Assembly: GCF_021190955.1 (NCBI RefSeq)
Contig: NZ_JAIOAO010000003.1
Location: 682,001 to 746,000 of the forward strand
Length of the DNA: 64,000 nt
Direction: 5' to 3'
Origin: Parachryseolinea silvisoli
GTDB taxonomy: Bacteria; Bacteroidota; Bacteroidia; Cytophagales; Cyclobacteriaceae
Shown: in pieces, positions 30,124 to 40,282 of the stretch
How positions within the stretch are numbered: the first letter of the stretch is position 1
Layout: every line of letters starts with the position of its first letter
Notes under the pieces: model-generated
What the model was told of the DNA's origin: nothing
Databases searched by the model: none
Seen by the model: the letters and a program-made list of their open reading frames with translations, nothing else
Translations under genes and position numbers: made by a program

Positions 30124-31569
30124 ATGAAGATTTTTGCTGTACTTGTGTTAAGTGTTTTGGGCCTGTCGGTTGCCGGCTTCGCCCAGCAGAGTAAGATAGA
30201 TTCTCTCCTGAAATCATTGCCTGCGGTAGGCGATCCGGTTAAGCGAATCGACCAGCTCAACAATATCGCCACGTATTACACCCGCACCTCCGTACAGGAA
30301 GCAGAGAAGACCGTACGTGAGTCTATTCTGCGGGCACGGGAGGCACACTATAAAAAAGGCCTTGCCGATGCACTCAAGATTGCCGGCGTAATCTATTATA
30401 TCCGAAGTGAATACACCGTTGCCATCGAATATTATTACCAATCCCTCAAGCTCTACGAAGACCTGAAGGATTCCGCCGGCGAGGCGAAGATATTGCACAA
30501 CCTGGCGCTCATCTTTAACATCAACAAAGAATACGAACAAGCTTATAAATTCGCGCGACGGTCTATCGAGCTGAAGCGAAAAATGGGCGATAGCCTGGGC
30601 GTTGCGAACTCCCTGTTGTCGGTGACGGACTACTATACCCATACAGGCAAGTATCCACAGGCACTGGAAGCCGGGCAAACCGCCCTGGAACGATATCGGG
30701 GACTACACGATGAGATCGGCATCAGCCATGCCTTGCTGCAGATCGGGGAGGTATATGCGCGGCAAAAAGACTTTCCGACGGCAACCGTGTTCTATAATCA
30801 AGGCCTGCAGCAGGCACAGCGCATAGAAGACTACCTGCAGATTGCCGCATCGTACAAAAAGTTTGGTGAGCTGTTCCTCGCGAGCGAACAATATGACTCA
30901 GCCTGCCATTACCTGCGAGCCACTATTGCCGTAGCCCATCGGCACGATATCCGGCGGGAGGAAGTAGAGGCCATGCGGTTCCTGGCGACATGTTTTGAAA
31001 AGACAGGAAGCCTTGACTCGGCCTTGTACTACACCCGCGCGTTGGCCGCCGTCGAGCAAGAGATTTTTGGCCGTCAAAGCAAAGAACAGATTGCCACCAT
31101 ACAGGTGATTTACGAATTTGAAAAGAAAGAACAGGAGCTGGGATTCCAAAAACGCATCGTGCGCAGGCAATACATCGCTATTGCCGGCGTAAGCCTGATA
31201 TTGATCCTGGCGATCATGCTGGGGTACAAATTCTATGGATTGAACAAAAGCAACGCAGAAGCCAAAGAAGCGCTCCTGAAGCTCAACCGCGAGATAAACC
31301 AGATGAACGAAAACCTGGAATCCATGGTACGCGAGCGGACCGAAGAGATCGCCGCTAAAAATCAACGCCTGCTGGAATATGCTTTTTTTACAGCGCACGA
31401 AGTGCGGGGCCCACTGGCCCGAATATTAGGCCTGGTAGAGCTGGCGAAGATTCAGGAGCTGCGCCACGAACATGAAGAGATTATCGTCCGTTTGCAAGAG
31501 GCCGCCAACGAGTTAGACGAGGTAATCCGCATCATCAACCGCAAGCTGGAAAGCACCAAACGAATCTAA
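30124..31569 (+). CDS. TPR sensor-like protein with a histidine phosphotransfer (DHp) domain but no ATPase domain
   Basis: 481 aa. Signal peptide MKIFAVLVLSVLGLSVAGFAQQ. Residues about 35-320 form tetratricopeptide repeats (for example EAKILHNLALIFNINKEYEQA). One transmembrane helix (IAIAGVSLILILAIMLGYKF, about 350-372) is followed by a coiled coil. The C-terminal 65 residues form a HisKA-like helical hairpin with H425 in FFTAHEVRGPLARILGL. The protein then ends; the HATPase_c domain that would follow in a histidine kinase is absent, and the next gene does not supply one. It could be phosphorylated by another kinase, or be signalling-dead. It is 41 bp after metF, but a functional link to methionine is not implied. 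Confidence 0.82.
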   Translation: MKIFAVLVLSVLGLSVAGFAQQSKIDSLLKSLPAVGDPVKRIDQLNNIATYYTRTSVQEAEKTVRESILRAREAHYKKGLADALKIAGVIYYIRSEYTVAIEYYYQSLKLYEDLKDSAGEAKILHNLALIFNINKEYEQAYKFARRSIELKRKMGDSLGVANSLLSVTDYYTHTGKYPQALEAGQTALERYRGLHDEIGISHALLQIGEVYARQKDFPTATVFYNQGLQQAQRIEDYLQIAASYKKFGELFLASEQYDSACHYLRATIAVAHRHDIRREEVEAMRFLATCFEKTGSLDSALYYTRALAAVEQEIFGRQSKEQIATIQVIYEFEKKEQELGFQKRIVRRQYIAIAGVSLILILAIMLGYKFYGLNKSNAEAKEALLKLNREINQMNENLESMVRERTEEIAAKNQRLLEYAFFTAHEVRGPLARILGLVELAKIQELRHEHEEIIVRLQEAANELDEVIRIINRKLESTKRI

Positions 31570-31734
31570 TCACCGTCCGCGAACGGACAGATAGTGTTCG
31601 CTTGTGGCCCGCGTCGTAACACAAATCCGCGCAATAGATCGATTTTAGATGCCTGGGATATGGCATCGTACTTGCCGCAACAGGGTGTAACCTTTCGGCC
31701 CAGGGCCGGTATACCTGTTAACGTCTGCTTGCCT

Positions 31735-34137
31735 ATGATCAAAAATTACTTCACAGCGGTGTTGCGCTACATATCGCGCAACAAGGGATTTACCGCCATC
31801 AATATCCTCGGCCTGGCCATCGGCATGATGGCGTGTATGCTCATCACACAATATGTGCTTCACGAATTCAGCTACGATGATTTCCATGACAAAAAGGATC
31901 GCATTTTTCGGGTACAGCTGGACCGGTACGATAAAGGTGAGCTCGCTACGCGGTGGGCTTCCGGGTGCGCAGGCATCGGACCTGATGTAAAAGCTGACTT
32001 CCCCGAAGTAGAGCGCTATGTACGGCTGTCCGGCACCAACGCGCTGCTGTCCCACGGCGATGTATACTTCAAAGAAGAGAATGTATTCTTTGCATCCGAA
32101 GACTTCTTCCGCATATTTTCCATCCAGCTACTGGAAGGCCAGGACTCATCCGTATTAAAAAAGCCATTTCAAATGGTGATCTCAAAAAGCCTGGCGAAGA
32201 AATACTTTGGTGACGAAAGCCCGGTAGGAAAGGTCATGAAGAACAACGGACGGACGGAGTATGAGGTCACAGGCGTGTTTGACGATCTCCCCGTCAACTC
32301 ACATATGCAGATCCAGGCACTTTTTTCTTTTGCCAGTTTGGAAAAATTGCAAAACGATCCGATGCGTTCGTGGATGTGGGATGGATTTATGACCTACATT
32401 CTGTTAGATGAGCACGCTAATGCAAACGCATTGGAGGCCAAGTTGCCGGCGTATACGCAAAAGAAGGTAGGCGAGGAGCTGAAACGATATAATGCCGACA
32501 TGAAGTTCCATCTTCAGCCCATAACCGACATTCACCTGGATTCCAACTTCATCGGCGAGTTTAAGACCAACGGCGATCGCCAGGCTACTTATTTTCTTTC
32601 CATCGTCGCCGTGCTGATCCTGATCATCGCCTGGATCAACTATATAAATCTGTCCACAGCAAAATCAGTCGAGCGTGCGCGCGAAGTGGGCGTACGAAAA
32701 GTAATGGGCGGATTCCGTTGGCAACTGGTGCAGCAATTTTTGTTTGAATCATTGCTTCTCAATGTAGTGGCTGTAGTACTGGCCATTTTATTGGCCGTCG
32801 CACTGATGCCATCATTCAGCACATTGACGGGCCGCGAAATTGGCTATACACTCTTTCAGCAACCATCCTTCTGGGGCTGGACGGCTGCGTCGATCATCAT
32901 AGGAGCCATTATCTCCGGCTTGTACCCGGCCTTTGTACTGTCGGCCTACCGCCCGGTGGAGGTATTAAAGGGGCGATTTAAGAATACAGCGAAAGGTGTG
33001 TTCTTTAGAAAGGGCATGGTCGTGGTACAATTCATGGCATCCGTCACGTTAATCGTGGGGACTTTTACCGTGTACCGGCAAATCAGCTTTATGCAAGACC
33101 AGCAACTCGGAGTTGATATACAACAAACCGTAGTCATTCACTCACCCAACATCGTCGACTCGACGTATAAAGACAAGTTTCAGGTGTTTAAGGAGCGCAT
33201 TAGCCAATATCCGGAAGTGGTAAGCGTCTGTGCATCGACGGAAGTGCCCGGCCGGCAACCCGGCTGGAATGCCGGAGGCATCCGTACCCTTAGCCAGACC
33301 GATGAAGATGCCAAACAATACCGTGTCATCATGATGGACGGCGGCTTTATTAAAGCTTATGGACTGGAGGTCGTGGCCGGACGAGAATTCGCCGACGCCA
33401 ATCAAGAGGAATACAAAAACGTGCTGTTGAACGAATCGGCTGCACGCCTCATGGGATTTAAGAAGATCGAAGACGCGCTCAACGACCAGATCTTTTTCTG
33501 GGGCGATACCTTCCGCATAGCAGGCGTTGTAAAAGACTACCACCAGGAGTCGCTCAAGAAGGCCTACGACCCGCTCGTCTTCCGATACAACAACGCCCCC
33601 GGGGGATTGTATTCCATCAAGTTCAACACCGACAACGTCAAAGAATCGCTTGTGCGGTTTGAAGCAGAGTGGAAGTCGGTGTTCCCCGGCAATCCGTTCA
33701 TCCATTTCTTCCTCGACGAGCATTACGAACAGCAATACCAGTCCGACAAACAGTTCCGGAGTGTCTTTAGCATATTCTCGGGGCTGGCCATCTTTATCGC
33801 CTGCCTGGGGCTGTTCGGTCTCTCCTCGCTCACAGCCATTCAACGAACCAAGGAGATTGGCGTACGGAAAGTACTGGGCGCCTCCGTACCCGGCATCTTG
33901 CGCCTGATGAGCAAGGACTATCTCATACTCATGATCATCGCCATTGCCCTCGCGATACCGTTGTCCTGGAGTGTGATGAATGCATGGCTGGAAGACTTTG
34001 CCTACCGCATTCCCCTGACCTGGTGGATTTTTGCATTGCCCAGTGTGGCGGTCGTGATCGTAGCGTTGCTGACCGTAGGCATACACACACTGAAAGCGGC
34101 GCGTGTAAACCCCGCCAAATCACTTCGGTATGAATAA
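31735..34137 (+). CDS. FtsX/MacB-type ABC transporter permease
   Basis: 800-aa membrane protein with two permease units. The start at 31735 (MIKNYFTAVLRYISRNKGF, followed by the first membrane helix INILGLAIGMMACMLI) is preferred; upstream in-frame codons from 31594 give no sensible sequence. A large extracytoplasmic MacB-like domain follows, then three helices (about 287-440), a second periplasmic domain and a final FtsX unit ending in ARVNPAKSLRYE. The QRTKEIGVRKVLGAS segment is the coupling-helix region typical of this family. No ATPase is encoded nearby. In Bacteroidota such permeases usually serve stress or peptide export with a separate ATPase. Confidence 0.9.
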   Translation: MIKNYFTAVLRYISRNKGFTAINILGLAIGMMACMLITQYVLHEFSYDDFHDKKDRIFRVQLDRYDKGELATRWASGCAGIGPDVKADFPEVERYVRLSGTNALLSHGDVYFKEENVFFASEDFFRIFSIQLLEGQDSSVLKKPFQMVISKSLAKKYFGDESPVGKVMKNNGRTEYEVTGVFDDLPVNSHMQIQALFSFASLEKLQNDPMRSWMWDGFMTYILLDEHANANALEAKLPAYTQKKVGEELKRYNADMKFHLQPITDIHLDSNFIGEFKTNGDRQATYFLSIVAVLILIIAWINYINLSTAKSVERAREVGVRKVMGGFRWQLVQQFLFESLLLNVVAVVLAILLAVALMPSFSTLTGREIGYTLFQQPSFWGWTAASIIIGAIISGLYPAFVLSAYRPVEVLKGRFKNTAKGVFFRKGMVVVQFMASVTLIVGTFTVYRQISFMQDQQLGVDIQQTVVIHSPNIVDSTYKDKFQVFKERISQYPEVVSVCASTEVPGRQPGWNAGGIRTLSQTDEDAKQYRVIMMDGGFIKAYGLEVVAGREFADANQEEYKNVLLNESAARLMGFKKIEDALNDQIFFWGDTFRIAGVVKDYHQESLKKAYDPLVFRYNNAPGGLYSIKFNTDNVKESLVRFEAEWKSVFPGNPFIHFFLDEHYEQQYQSDKQFRSVFSIFSGLAIFIACLGLFGLSSLTAIQRTKEIGVRKVLGASVPGILRLMSKDYLILMIIAIALAIPLSWSVMNAWLEDFAYRIPLTWWIFALPSVAVVIVALLTVGIHTLKAARVNPAKSLRYE

Positions 34138-34238
34138 GTCCCGGGCTGTGGACCGTGTATAGGCAACGGTTATCGCCCGAATGGTTCATTCATGGCAATT
34201 CCGTTGGCGGAAGAAGAGAGAAGAGGCATCTTCGGTAA

Positions 34239-34619
34239 ATGCATCTTCCTATGACTACGCTGCTAACCGACCGGAAGACCCTTTTGTACAAAATATACGA
34301 TTACATTAATGCCCGCGACATTGACGCGGCCCTGGAGCACATGCACCCGGACGTGAGCTGGGCAAACGGCATGGAGGGCGGGTTTGCTTTGGGTCACGAA
34401 GAGATTCGTCAATACTGGCAGAGACAATGGGAGTACATTGATCCGCATCTGCAACCGATCCAATGCGATGCCTCGGAGCCTGGCCAGGTCGTTGTGGAAG
34501 TGCACCAGATCATCCGTGATCTTTTGGGAAATATAATATCCATAAAAAATGTTCAACACGTATTCTGGTTTGAAGACGGCCGCATCCGCGCCATGCGTGT
34601 TAACCCTACTTCAGCGTAA
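34239..34619 (+). CDS. SnoaL-like / NTF2-like small protein
   Basis: 126-aa protein of the cystatin-like NTF2 fold: short N-terminal helix (LYKIYDYINARDIDAALEHMHPDVSWAN), then HEEIRQYWQRQWEYIDPHL and beta strands ending HVFWFEDGRIRAMRVN. Such proteins may be enzymes or ligand binders; the substrate cannot be told. The ATG at 34239 has an AGAAGAGAG purine run upstream; an ATG at 34251 is the alternative. It stands alone between the permease and the alpha-glucan operon. Confidence 0.8.
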   Translation: MHLPMTTLLTDRKTLLYKIYDYINARDIDAALEHMHPDVSWANGMEGGFALGHEEIRQYWQRQWEYIDPHLQPIQCDASEPGQVVVEVHQIIRDLLGNIISIKNVQHVFWFEDGRIRAMRVNPTSA

Positions 34620-34995
34620 AATCCACACCTTTTGACGTGATATTCTTCCGGGGATACCCGTAGGATTTTATACGTTTTCCAGCTACATTTCTAGTACTAT
34701 ATCTCAGCGCGCAAAAAGCACCTGTCCCGTGCATTCCACAGGCATAGGTTTTTATCTGTTGTTGGCATCAATTACTAGCTCTTAATAATCTCTTTATGAA
34801 AGCAACGATTTCCGGCCGGAATCTTTCCGCCTCAGGTATTTCATTGACCAAACGCCAGCAACCCAGCGCGGCCGAGAGCGCTGAGCGTACACTTTTACCG
34901 GTAAAGTCCGGTAGATACATTGGAAACCGCTATATCGAACGCTGGGGAGTTTTTTCCTCAGCGGCCGCACCAAAGAAATAAATAATTGCGATACC
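34620..34995 (+). other. Intergenic region before the glycogen-trehalose operon
   Basis: 376 bp with no convincing gene except a doubtful 61-codon frame at 34796-34981. The first half is AT-rich and probably holds the promoter of the GH57-glgX-treZ-treY operon. I could not place a convincing -33/-7 pair. Confidence 0.5.
34796..34981 (+). CDS. Doubtful small basic protein
   Basis: 61 codons starting MKATISGRNLSASG and ending SSAAAPKK. It has no signal peptide, membrane helix or recognisable domain and is rich in Lys, Arg, Ser and Ala. It ends 14 bp before the GH57 gene, so it could be a leader frame or a small gene of the operon, or simply chance. No function is proposed. Confidence 0.3.
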   Translation: MKATISGRNLSASGISLTKRQQPSAAESAERTLLPVKSGRYIGNRYIERWGVFSSAAAPKK

Positions 34996-36303
34996 ATGAA
35001 TGCTATGCCTAACGCACAACCAACTCAAGAACTAGTATTGTACTTTCAAGTACACCAACCACGCCGCCTCCGGCCGTTCCGGTTTTTCGACATCGGTTCA
35101 CAAGGCGAGTACTTTAATGACGATCTCAACCGCAGCATCGTCCAGCGCGTAGCACGTCAAAGCTATTTGCCCACCAATGCCTTACTGCTAAAGCTTATCC
35201 AAAAACATCCTGGAATCAAGATCACATTTTCGATCTCCGGAATGGCGCTGGATCAGTTTAAGGAATACGCGCCCGAAGTGTTGGATAGCTTTAGGGCCCT
35301 GGCCGCTACCGGTAGCGTGGAATTTCTGGCGGAGACCGACCAGCATTCTTTGGCCTGCATGATGCCGGGCGATGAGTTCGAGGTGCAAGTGCTCGATCAC
35401 GTCGCGAAGATCCACGAATACTTCGGGATACGGCCCACCGTATTTCGCAATACGGAGCTGATCTATAGCGACGACATCGGTCGCCGTGTAGAAGCCCTCG
35501 GCTTCACCGGCATCTTTACTGACGGTGTAGAGAAAATATTGCATGGGCGTAACCCGCATTACCTATATCAACACCCTGATCAGACCGGCCTGAAGATTTT
35601 GCTGCGTAATTACCGACTCAGCGATGACATTGCATTCCGTTTTTTCCAGAACAACCAGCCGCTGTCGGTTGAAAAATACATGTCCTGGCTGAATGGCATC
35701 CCGGCACACGAACAGCTGGTCGTGCTTGGCATGGACTACGAAACCTTCGGCGAGCATCAACGACACGAAAGCATCCTGAAATTCCTCGAGAAGTTTTTAC
35801 AGACGGTAATAAAACAACATCACTTTACATTGTCTACACCGTCGGAGGTTATCGCACGGACACCGGCTATCGGTAGCCTTTCGGTACCTTCCTATATATC
35901 CTGGGCAGACGAAGAGCGAGACCTTTCCGCATGGCTGGGAAATGATATGCAGCGCGACGCCTTCGAAACCATGCTGCGCATGGAGCAGGATGTTAAAAGT
36001 ACAGACAACCCTGAGATACTCGAGCGTTGGCGTTGGTTGCAGGCGAGCGACCACTTTTATTACATGTCGACTAAAAAAAGTAATGATGGCGAAGTGCACG
36101 CATACTTCAGTCCGTTTGCGTCCCCCTATGAAGCCTTCATGAACTACATGAATATTCTGAACGATTTTTCGTATCAGCTCAGCAAATACGAACGCACACC
36201 CGTAACCGAACAGCAAGAAGGTGCCCTTCGCTCAGAAGCCGATAGAAGAGAGATTCACATGCCCACCTGGGCGATGACCCTGCAGAACACGTATGAACAT
36301 TAA
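34996..36303 (+). CDS. Glycoside hydrolase family 57 alpha-amylase-like enzyme
   Basis: 435-aa cytosolic enzyme (no signal peptide) acting on alpha-1,4-glucans such as glycogen. The N-terminal YFQVHQPRRLRPF holds the GH57 HQP motif. E154 in FRNTELIYSD is the expected nucleophile and D247 in VLGMDYETFGEHQ the expected acid/base. The family includes amylases, branching enzymes and glucanotransferases; this short form with VHQPRRL is usually called alpha-amylase. The ATG at 34996 could be replaced by one at 35005. Its last 11 bases overlap the start of glgX, which suggests translational coupling in the operon. Confidence 0.9.
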   Translation: MNAMPNAQPTQELVLYFQVHQPRRLRPFRFFDIGSQGEYFNDDLNRSIVQRVARQSYLPTNALLLKLIQKHPGIKITFSISGMALDQFKEYAPEVLDSFRALAATGSVEFLAETDQHSLACMMPGDEFEVQVLDHVAKIHEYFGIRPTVFRNTELIYSDDIGRRVEALGFTGIFTDGVEKILHGRNPHYLYQHPDQTGLKILLRNYRLSDDIAFRFFQNNQPLSVEKYMSWLNGIPAHEQLVVLGMDYETFGEHQRHESILKFLEKFLQTVIKQHHFTLSTPSEVIARTPAIGSLSVPSYISWADEERDLSAWLGNDMQRDAFETMLRMEQDVKSTDNPEILERWRWLQASDHFYYMSTKKSNDGEVHAYFSPFASPYEAFMNYMNILNDFSYQLSKYERTPVTEQQEGALRSEADRREIHMPTWAMTLQNTYEH

Positions 36304-38473
36304 AGAACCCGAAGTAGCAAAAAAAGTTAAAGCGAAAGTATATCCCGGAAGTCCATATCCCCTGGGAGCCACCTGGGACGGTAAGGGCGTTAACTTCGCC
36401 CTGTATGCCGAAAATGCCACCGGCGTAGAGCTCTGTTTATTTAACGATCCAAAAGACGAAACGGAGGCTGTCAGAATCCCCATCACCGAACGCTCGACGC
36501 AGATCTGGCACGTATATATTCCGGATGCGAAGCCTGGCCAGTTATATGGCTACCGTGTACACGGACCGTATGATCCTGCTGCCGGCCATCGGTTTAATCC
36601 GGCCAAGTTATTAATCGACCCGTACGCAAAAGCCATTGCAGGGAAGATCGAATGGAGCGACGCTTTATTCGGATATGAGACCGGCAACGAGGCGGAAGAC
36701 CTGAGCATGTCCGAAACGGACAGTGCACCATTTCTTCCGAAATGCGTGGTCATTAACCCGGAATTTGACTGGGAGGGAGATCGTCCGCCGAAGATAGCCT
36801 ATCACAACACTATCATTTATGAGACGCATGTCCGCGGGTTTACAAAACTGTGCCCCGAGATTCCAGAGGAACTACGGGGTACCTACGCGGCCATCGGCCA
36901 CCCGGCGACAATCGGGTATTTGCAAAAGCTGGGCATAACGGCCGTGGAGCTCATGCCTGTACATCACTTCATTGCCGATCGGCACCTGGTAGAAAAGGGA
37001 TTGACAAACTACTGGGGTTATAATACCATTGGCTTCTTTGCACCCGAGGTTAGATATTCCGGCAGCGGCGTACTGGGCGAGCAAGTTAATGAGTTTAAGC
37101 AAATGGTAAAAGATCTGCATAAAGCAGGCATCGAGGTTATTCTCGATGTTGTTTACAACCATACTGCTGAGGGGAACCAGATGGGCCCAACCCTGTCATT
37201 TAAAGGAATTGACAATGCCAGTTACTATCGCTTAGCAGAAGACAAAAGGTTCTATTTCGATTATACGGGCACGGGCAATACACTAAACGCGAATCTGCCG
37301 AACGTACTGCGCCTCATGATGGACAGCCTGCGGTATTGGATACTCGACATGCACGTAGACGGCTTCCGGTTCGACCTCGCTTCGACACTGGCACGCGAGC
37401 TCCACGAAGTAAATAAGCTGAGCGCCTTCTTTGATATAATTCACCAGGACCCCGTCATATCACAGGTAAAGCTCATCGCCGAGCCCTGGGATATTGGTGA
37501 AGGTGGTTACCAGGTCGGAAATTTTCCGCCCGGCTGGGCCGAATGGAACGGCAAATACCGCGATTGTATACGTGACTACTGGCGTGGAGAGGATAGTATA
37601 CTCGGAGAGTTTGCACAGCGGTTTACGGGCAGCTCCGACCTTTATGGAGGAGGCTACAGAAACCCCACCGCCAGCATCAACTTCATTACGGCGCACGACG
37701 GTTTTACGCTAAATGACCTTGTGTCGTACAACGAAAAACACAACGAGGCCAACGGTGAGGATAACAACGATGGCGAAAGCCACAATCGCTCCTGGAACTG
37801 CGGCGCCGAAGGGAAGACCGACGATCAGGTCGTGAACGCACTACGCCAACGGCAGAAGCGAAATTTCTTAACGACGCTGTTCTTGTCACAGGGCGTGCCG
37901 ATGTTGGTGGCGGGAGATGAGATCAGCCGCACCCAACAGGGTAACAACAATGCCTACTGTCAGGACAACGAAATATCGTGGACAAACTGGGAGGGTGCCG
38001 ACAATGATCTGCTGCAATTCACCCAGGGCGTCATACAGCTCCGGAAAGAGCACCCCATGTTCTGCCGTCGCCGCTGGTTCCAGGGACAGCCCATAAAAGG
38101 TACGGGCCTTGAGGACATCGTCTGGTTTCTTCCAGATGGAACAGAGATGAGCGAAGAGCACTGGAATAATGGCTATGCCAAAACACTCGCGATATTTCTG
38201 AACGGCAGGGGTATACATACTCCCGGACCCAAAGGCGAGCAGATCGTGGATGACAGTTTTTATGTCATCTTCAATGCTCACCACGAGCCGGTGGAGTTTA
38301 AACTTCCGCCAGCAAAATATGGAAAAGACTGGGTGCAGGTATTGAACACCGTGGATAGCAAGATTGGGGCGCGCAGCAAGCACGCTCCTGACGAGAGCAT
38401 TCAGGTAGAGAGCCGATCCATCATGTTGCTCGAGCATAAGATTGTGTATGATAGCACCGGTAAAAATTCATAA
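36293..38473 (+). CDS. glgX: Glycogen debranching enzyme (GlgX/TreX type, GH13)
   Basis: 726-aa isoamylase-type enzyme that cuts alpha-1,6 branch points. An N-terminal CBM48-like domain (PLGATWDGKGVNFALYAENA) precedes the GH13 barrel. Conserved segments are DVVYNHTAEG, nucleophile D361 in DGFRFDLAS, acid E397 in LIAEPWD, and D469 in TAHDG followed by the GlgX-typical YNEKHNEANGEDN. It overlaps the GH57 gene at its 5' end (11 bp) and treZ at its 3' end (26 bp). It would supply linear chains to the TreY/TreZ route, as TreX does in other organisms. Confidence 0.95.
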   Translation: MNIKEPEVAKKVKAKVYPGSPYPLGATWDGKGVNFALYAENATGVELCLFNDPKDETEAVRIPITERSTQIWHVYIPDAKPGQLYGYRVHGPYDPAAGHRFNPAKLLIDPYAKAIAGKIEWSDALFGYETGNEAEDLSMSETDSAPFLPKCVVINPEFDWEGDRPPKIAYHNTIIYETHVRGFTKLCPEIPEELRGTYAAIGHPATIGYLQKLGITAVELMPVHHFIADRHLVEKGLTNYWGYNTIGFFAPEVRYSGSGVLGEQVNEFKQMVKDLHKAGIEVILDVVYNHTAEGNQMGPTLSFKGIDNASYYRLAEDKRFYFDYTGTGNTLNANLPNVLRLMMDSLRYWILDMHVDGFRFDLASTLARELHEVNKLSAFFDIIHQDPVISQVKLIAEPWDIGEGGYQVGNFPPGWAEWNGKYRDCIRDYWRGEDSILGEFAQRFTGSSDLYGGGYRNPTASINFITAHDGFTLNDLVSYNEKHNEANGEDNNDGESHNRSWNCGAEGKTDDQVVNALRQRQKRNFLTTLFLSQGVPMLVAGDEISRTQQGNNNAYCQDNEISWTNWEGADNDLLQFTQGVIQLRKEHPMFCRRRWFQGQPIKGTGLEDIVWFLPDGTEMSEEHWNNGYAKTLAIFLNGRGIHTPGPKGEQIVDDSFYVIFNAHHEPVEFKLPPAKYGKDWVQVLNTVDSKIGARSKHAPDESIQVESRSIMLLEHKIVYDSTGKNS

Positions 38474-40277
38474 ACGCTCGATTGGTGTCACGTTTGATTC
38501 ATCCGACACAGCATCGATACGCCTATGGGCCCCGCAGGCAAAAGCAGTAATGCTCCTGCGGGGCACCGGCAAGGCCAATGAGCCCTTACAGCAACAGCCG
38601 TACGGCTTTTGGGAGCTGTCGACGAATGCGCTCCGCGAAGGCGATACCTATCAGTTTCAACTCGACCAAAAGACAACCGTACCCGATCCTGCCTCGCTTG
38701 ATCAACCGGAGGGAGTGCATGGGCCATCACGTGTCCGTCAGATAGAGACGTTCCCGTGGACCGACACGACGTGGGTGAATCCTGCGCTGGCAGAATATAT
38801 TTTATATGAGATCCATACCGGCACCTTCTCAGCCACCGGTACCTTTCAGGGCATCGAAGAAAAATTACCCTACCTGCGTGAGCTCGGGATCACGGCGATA
38901 GAGATTATGCCCGTGGCACAGTTTCCTGGCGACCGGAACTGGGGGTACGACGGTGTATTCCCCTTCGCCGTGCAATCGTCGTACGGCGGCGCGGAAGGCT
39001 TGCAAAAGCTCGTGGACGCATGCCACGCACAAGGTATCGCCGTAGTCCTCGACGTGGTGTACAACCACTTTGGCCCCGAGGGCAACTACCTGCCATCTAT
39101 CGGACAATATTTTACCGACAAGTACAAGACTCCGTGGGGCGACGCCGTCAATTTTGACGACGCCGGATCCGACGTCGTACGAAGTTATTTTATAGAGAAT
39201 GTTCTCATGTGGTTTCGCGACTTCCACATAGATGCCCTGCGGATGGATGCTGTACACGCCATCCGTGACTTCAGCCCTAAACATATCCTGCGGGAGATAC
39301 GCGAGCATGTGGATGAGCTAATGGCGCAAACAGGCCGCAAACATTACCTCATCGTGGAGCTCGACCTGAACGACACGCGGTTCATCGATCCGCTGGATCG
39401 CCAGGGATACGGCATGCATGCTCAGTGGGTAGACGAATTTCATCATGCCCTTCGCGTAACGACAGGCCAGCCTGCCACAGGATATTATTCCGATTTTAAA
39501 GGCATTACCCACCTGGCAAAATCTTATCGCGATGCGTACGTATACGACGGCATGTATTCCGAGCATCGGCAGCGATCGTTCGGCGTAAAGACAGATGGAC
39601 ATCCCAGCGATCGATTTGTCGTCTTCTCGCAAAATCACGATCAGGTGGGCAATCGCATGCTCGGTGAGCGCACCAGCAGCCTGGTAAGTTTCGGGATGCT
39701 GAAGGTGCTTGCCGCCAGTACATTGCTTAGCCCCTTCGTGCCGCTGCTGTTTATGGGCGAGGAATATGCAGAAACCAATCCATTTTTATACTTCGTGAGC
39801 CATGGCGAAAAGAAGCTGATCGACGCCGTGCGGGAAGGGCGCAAAGCTGAGTTCGCCGCTTTTCACAACGAAGGCGAGGCGCCGGATCCCCAAGCGATCG
39901 AGACATTCCAGCAATCGAAGCTGGCGTGGTCACGCTTGCAAGAACCGCGACACAAGACAATGTTCGCGTTCTACCAGACCTTGATTGCCATCCGTAAACG
40001 TTCGGCGGCGTTGCGGTCCACGAATAGGAACCAACTTGCCGTCGCCGCACAAGAGGAGACGAAAACACTGCGGCTTGACCGCTGGTGTGAACAGGAACAT
40101 GCACTGTGCCTGTTCAATTTCTCAACGTCCCCGCAATCCATCTCCCTGGAGTCGGACGTCCCCTGGAATTGCGTGCTCAACTCCGCCGATACCCGTTGGG
40201 GTGGGCCCGGCACCTTGCCGTCCGTGGGCAGTAATGTCACGCTACAACCTGAATCGTTTATTTTATACTTGCGCTAA
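38448..40277 (+). CDS. treZ: Malto-oligosyltrehalose trehalohydrolase
   Basis: 609-aa GH13 enzyme that releases trehalose from maltooligosyl-trehalose made by TreY. The N-terminal domain (SIRLWAPQAKAVML) is followed by the barrel: NWGYDGVFPF, DVVYNHFGPEGNY, nucleophile D267 in ALRMDAVHAI, acid E304 in LIVELDLND, and FSQNHDQVGN. The ATG at 38448 is preferred to an in-frame TTG two codons earlier. It overlaps glgX by 26 bp and lies 5 bp before treY. Confidence 0.95.
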   Translation: MIAPVKIHKRSIGVTFDSSDTASIRLWAPQAKAVMLLRGTGKANEPLQQQPYGFWELSTNALREGDTYQFQLDQKTTVPDPASLDQPEGVHGPSRVRQIETFPWTDTTWVNPALAEYILYEIHTGTFSATGTFQGIEEKLPYLRELGITAIEIMPVAQFPGDRNWGYDGVFPFAVQSSYGGAEGLQKLVDACHAQGIAVVLDVVYNHFGPEGNYLPSIGQYFTDKYKTPWGDAVNFDDAGSDVVRSYFIENVLMWFRDFHIDALRMDAVHAIRDFSPKHILREIREHVDELMAQTGRKHYLIVELDLNDTRFIDPLDRQGYGMHAQWVDEFHHALRVTTGQPATGYYSDFKGITHLAKSYRDAYVYDGMYSEHRQRSFGVKTDGHPSDRFVVFSQNHDQVGNRMLGERTSSLVSFGMLKVLAASTLLSPFVPLLFMGEEYAETNPFLYFVSHGEKKLIDAVREGRKAEFAAFHNEGEAPDPQAIETFQQSKLAWSRLQEPRHKTMFAFYQTLIAIRKRSAALRSTNRNQLAVAAQEETKTLRLDRWCEQEHALCLFNFSTSPQSISLESDVPWNCVLNSADTRWGGPGTLPSVGSNVTLQPESFILYLR

Positions 40278-40282
40278 GACTT

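Noticed and set aside
31594-31734. Upstream in-frame extension of the permease gene
   Set aside because: The extra 47 residues are not membrane-like and precede the normal MIKNYFTAVLRYI start of this permease family.
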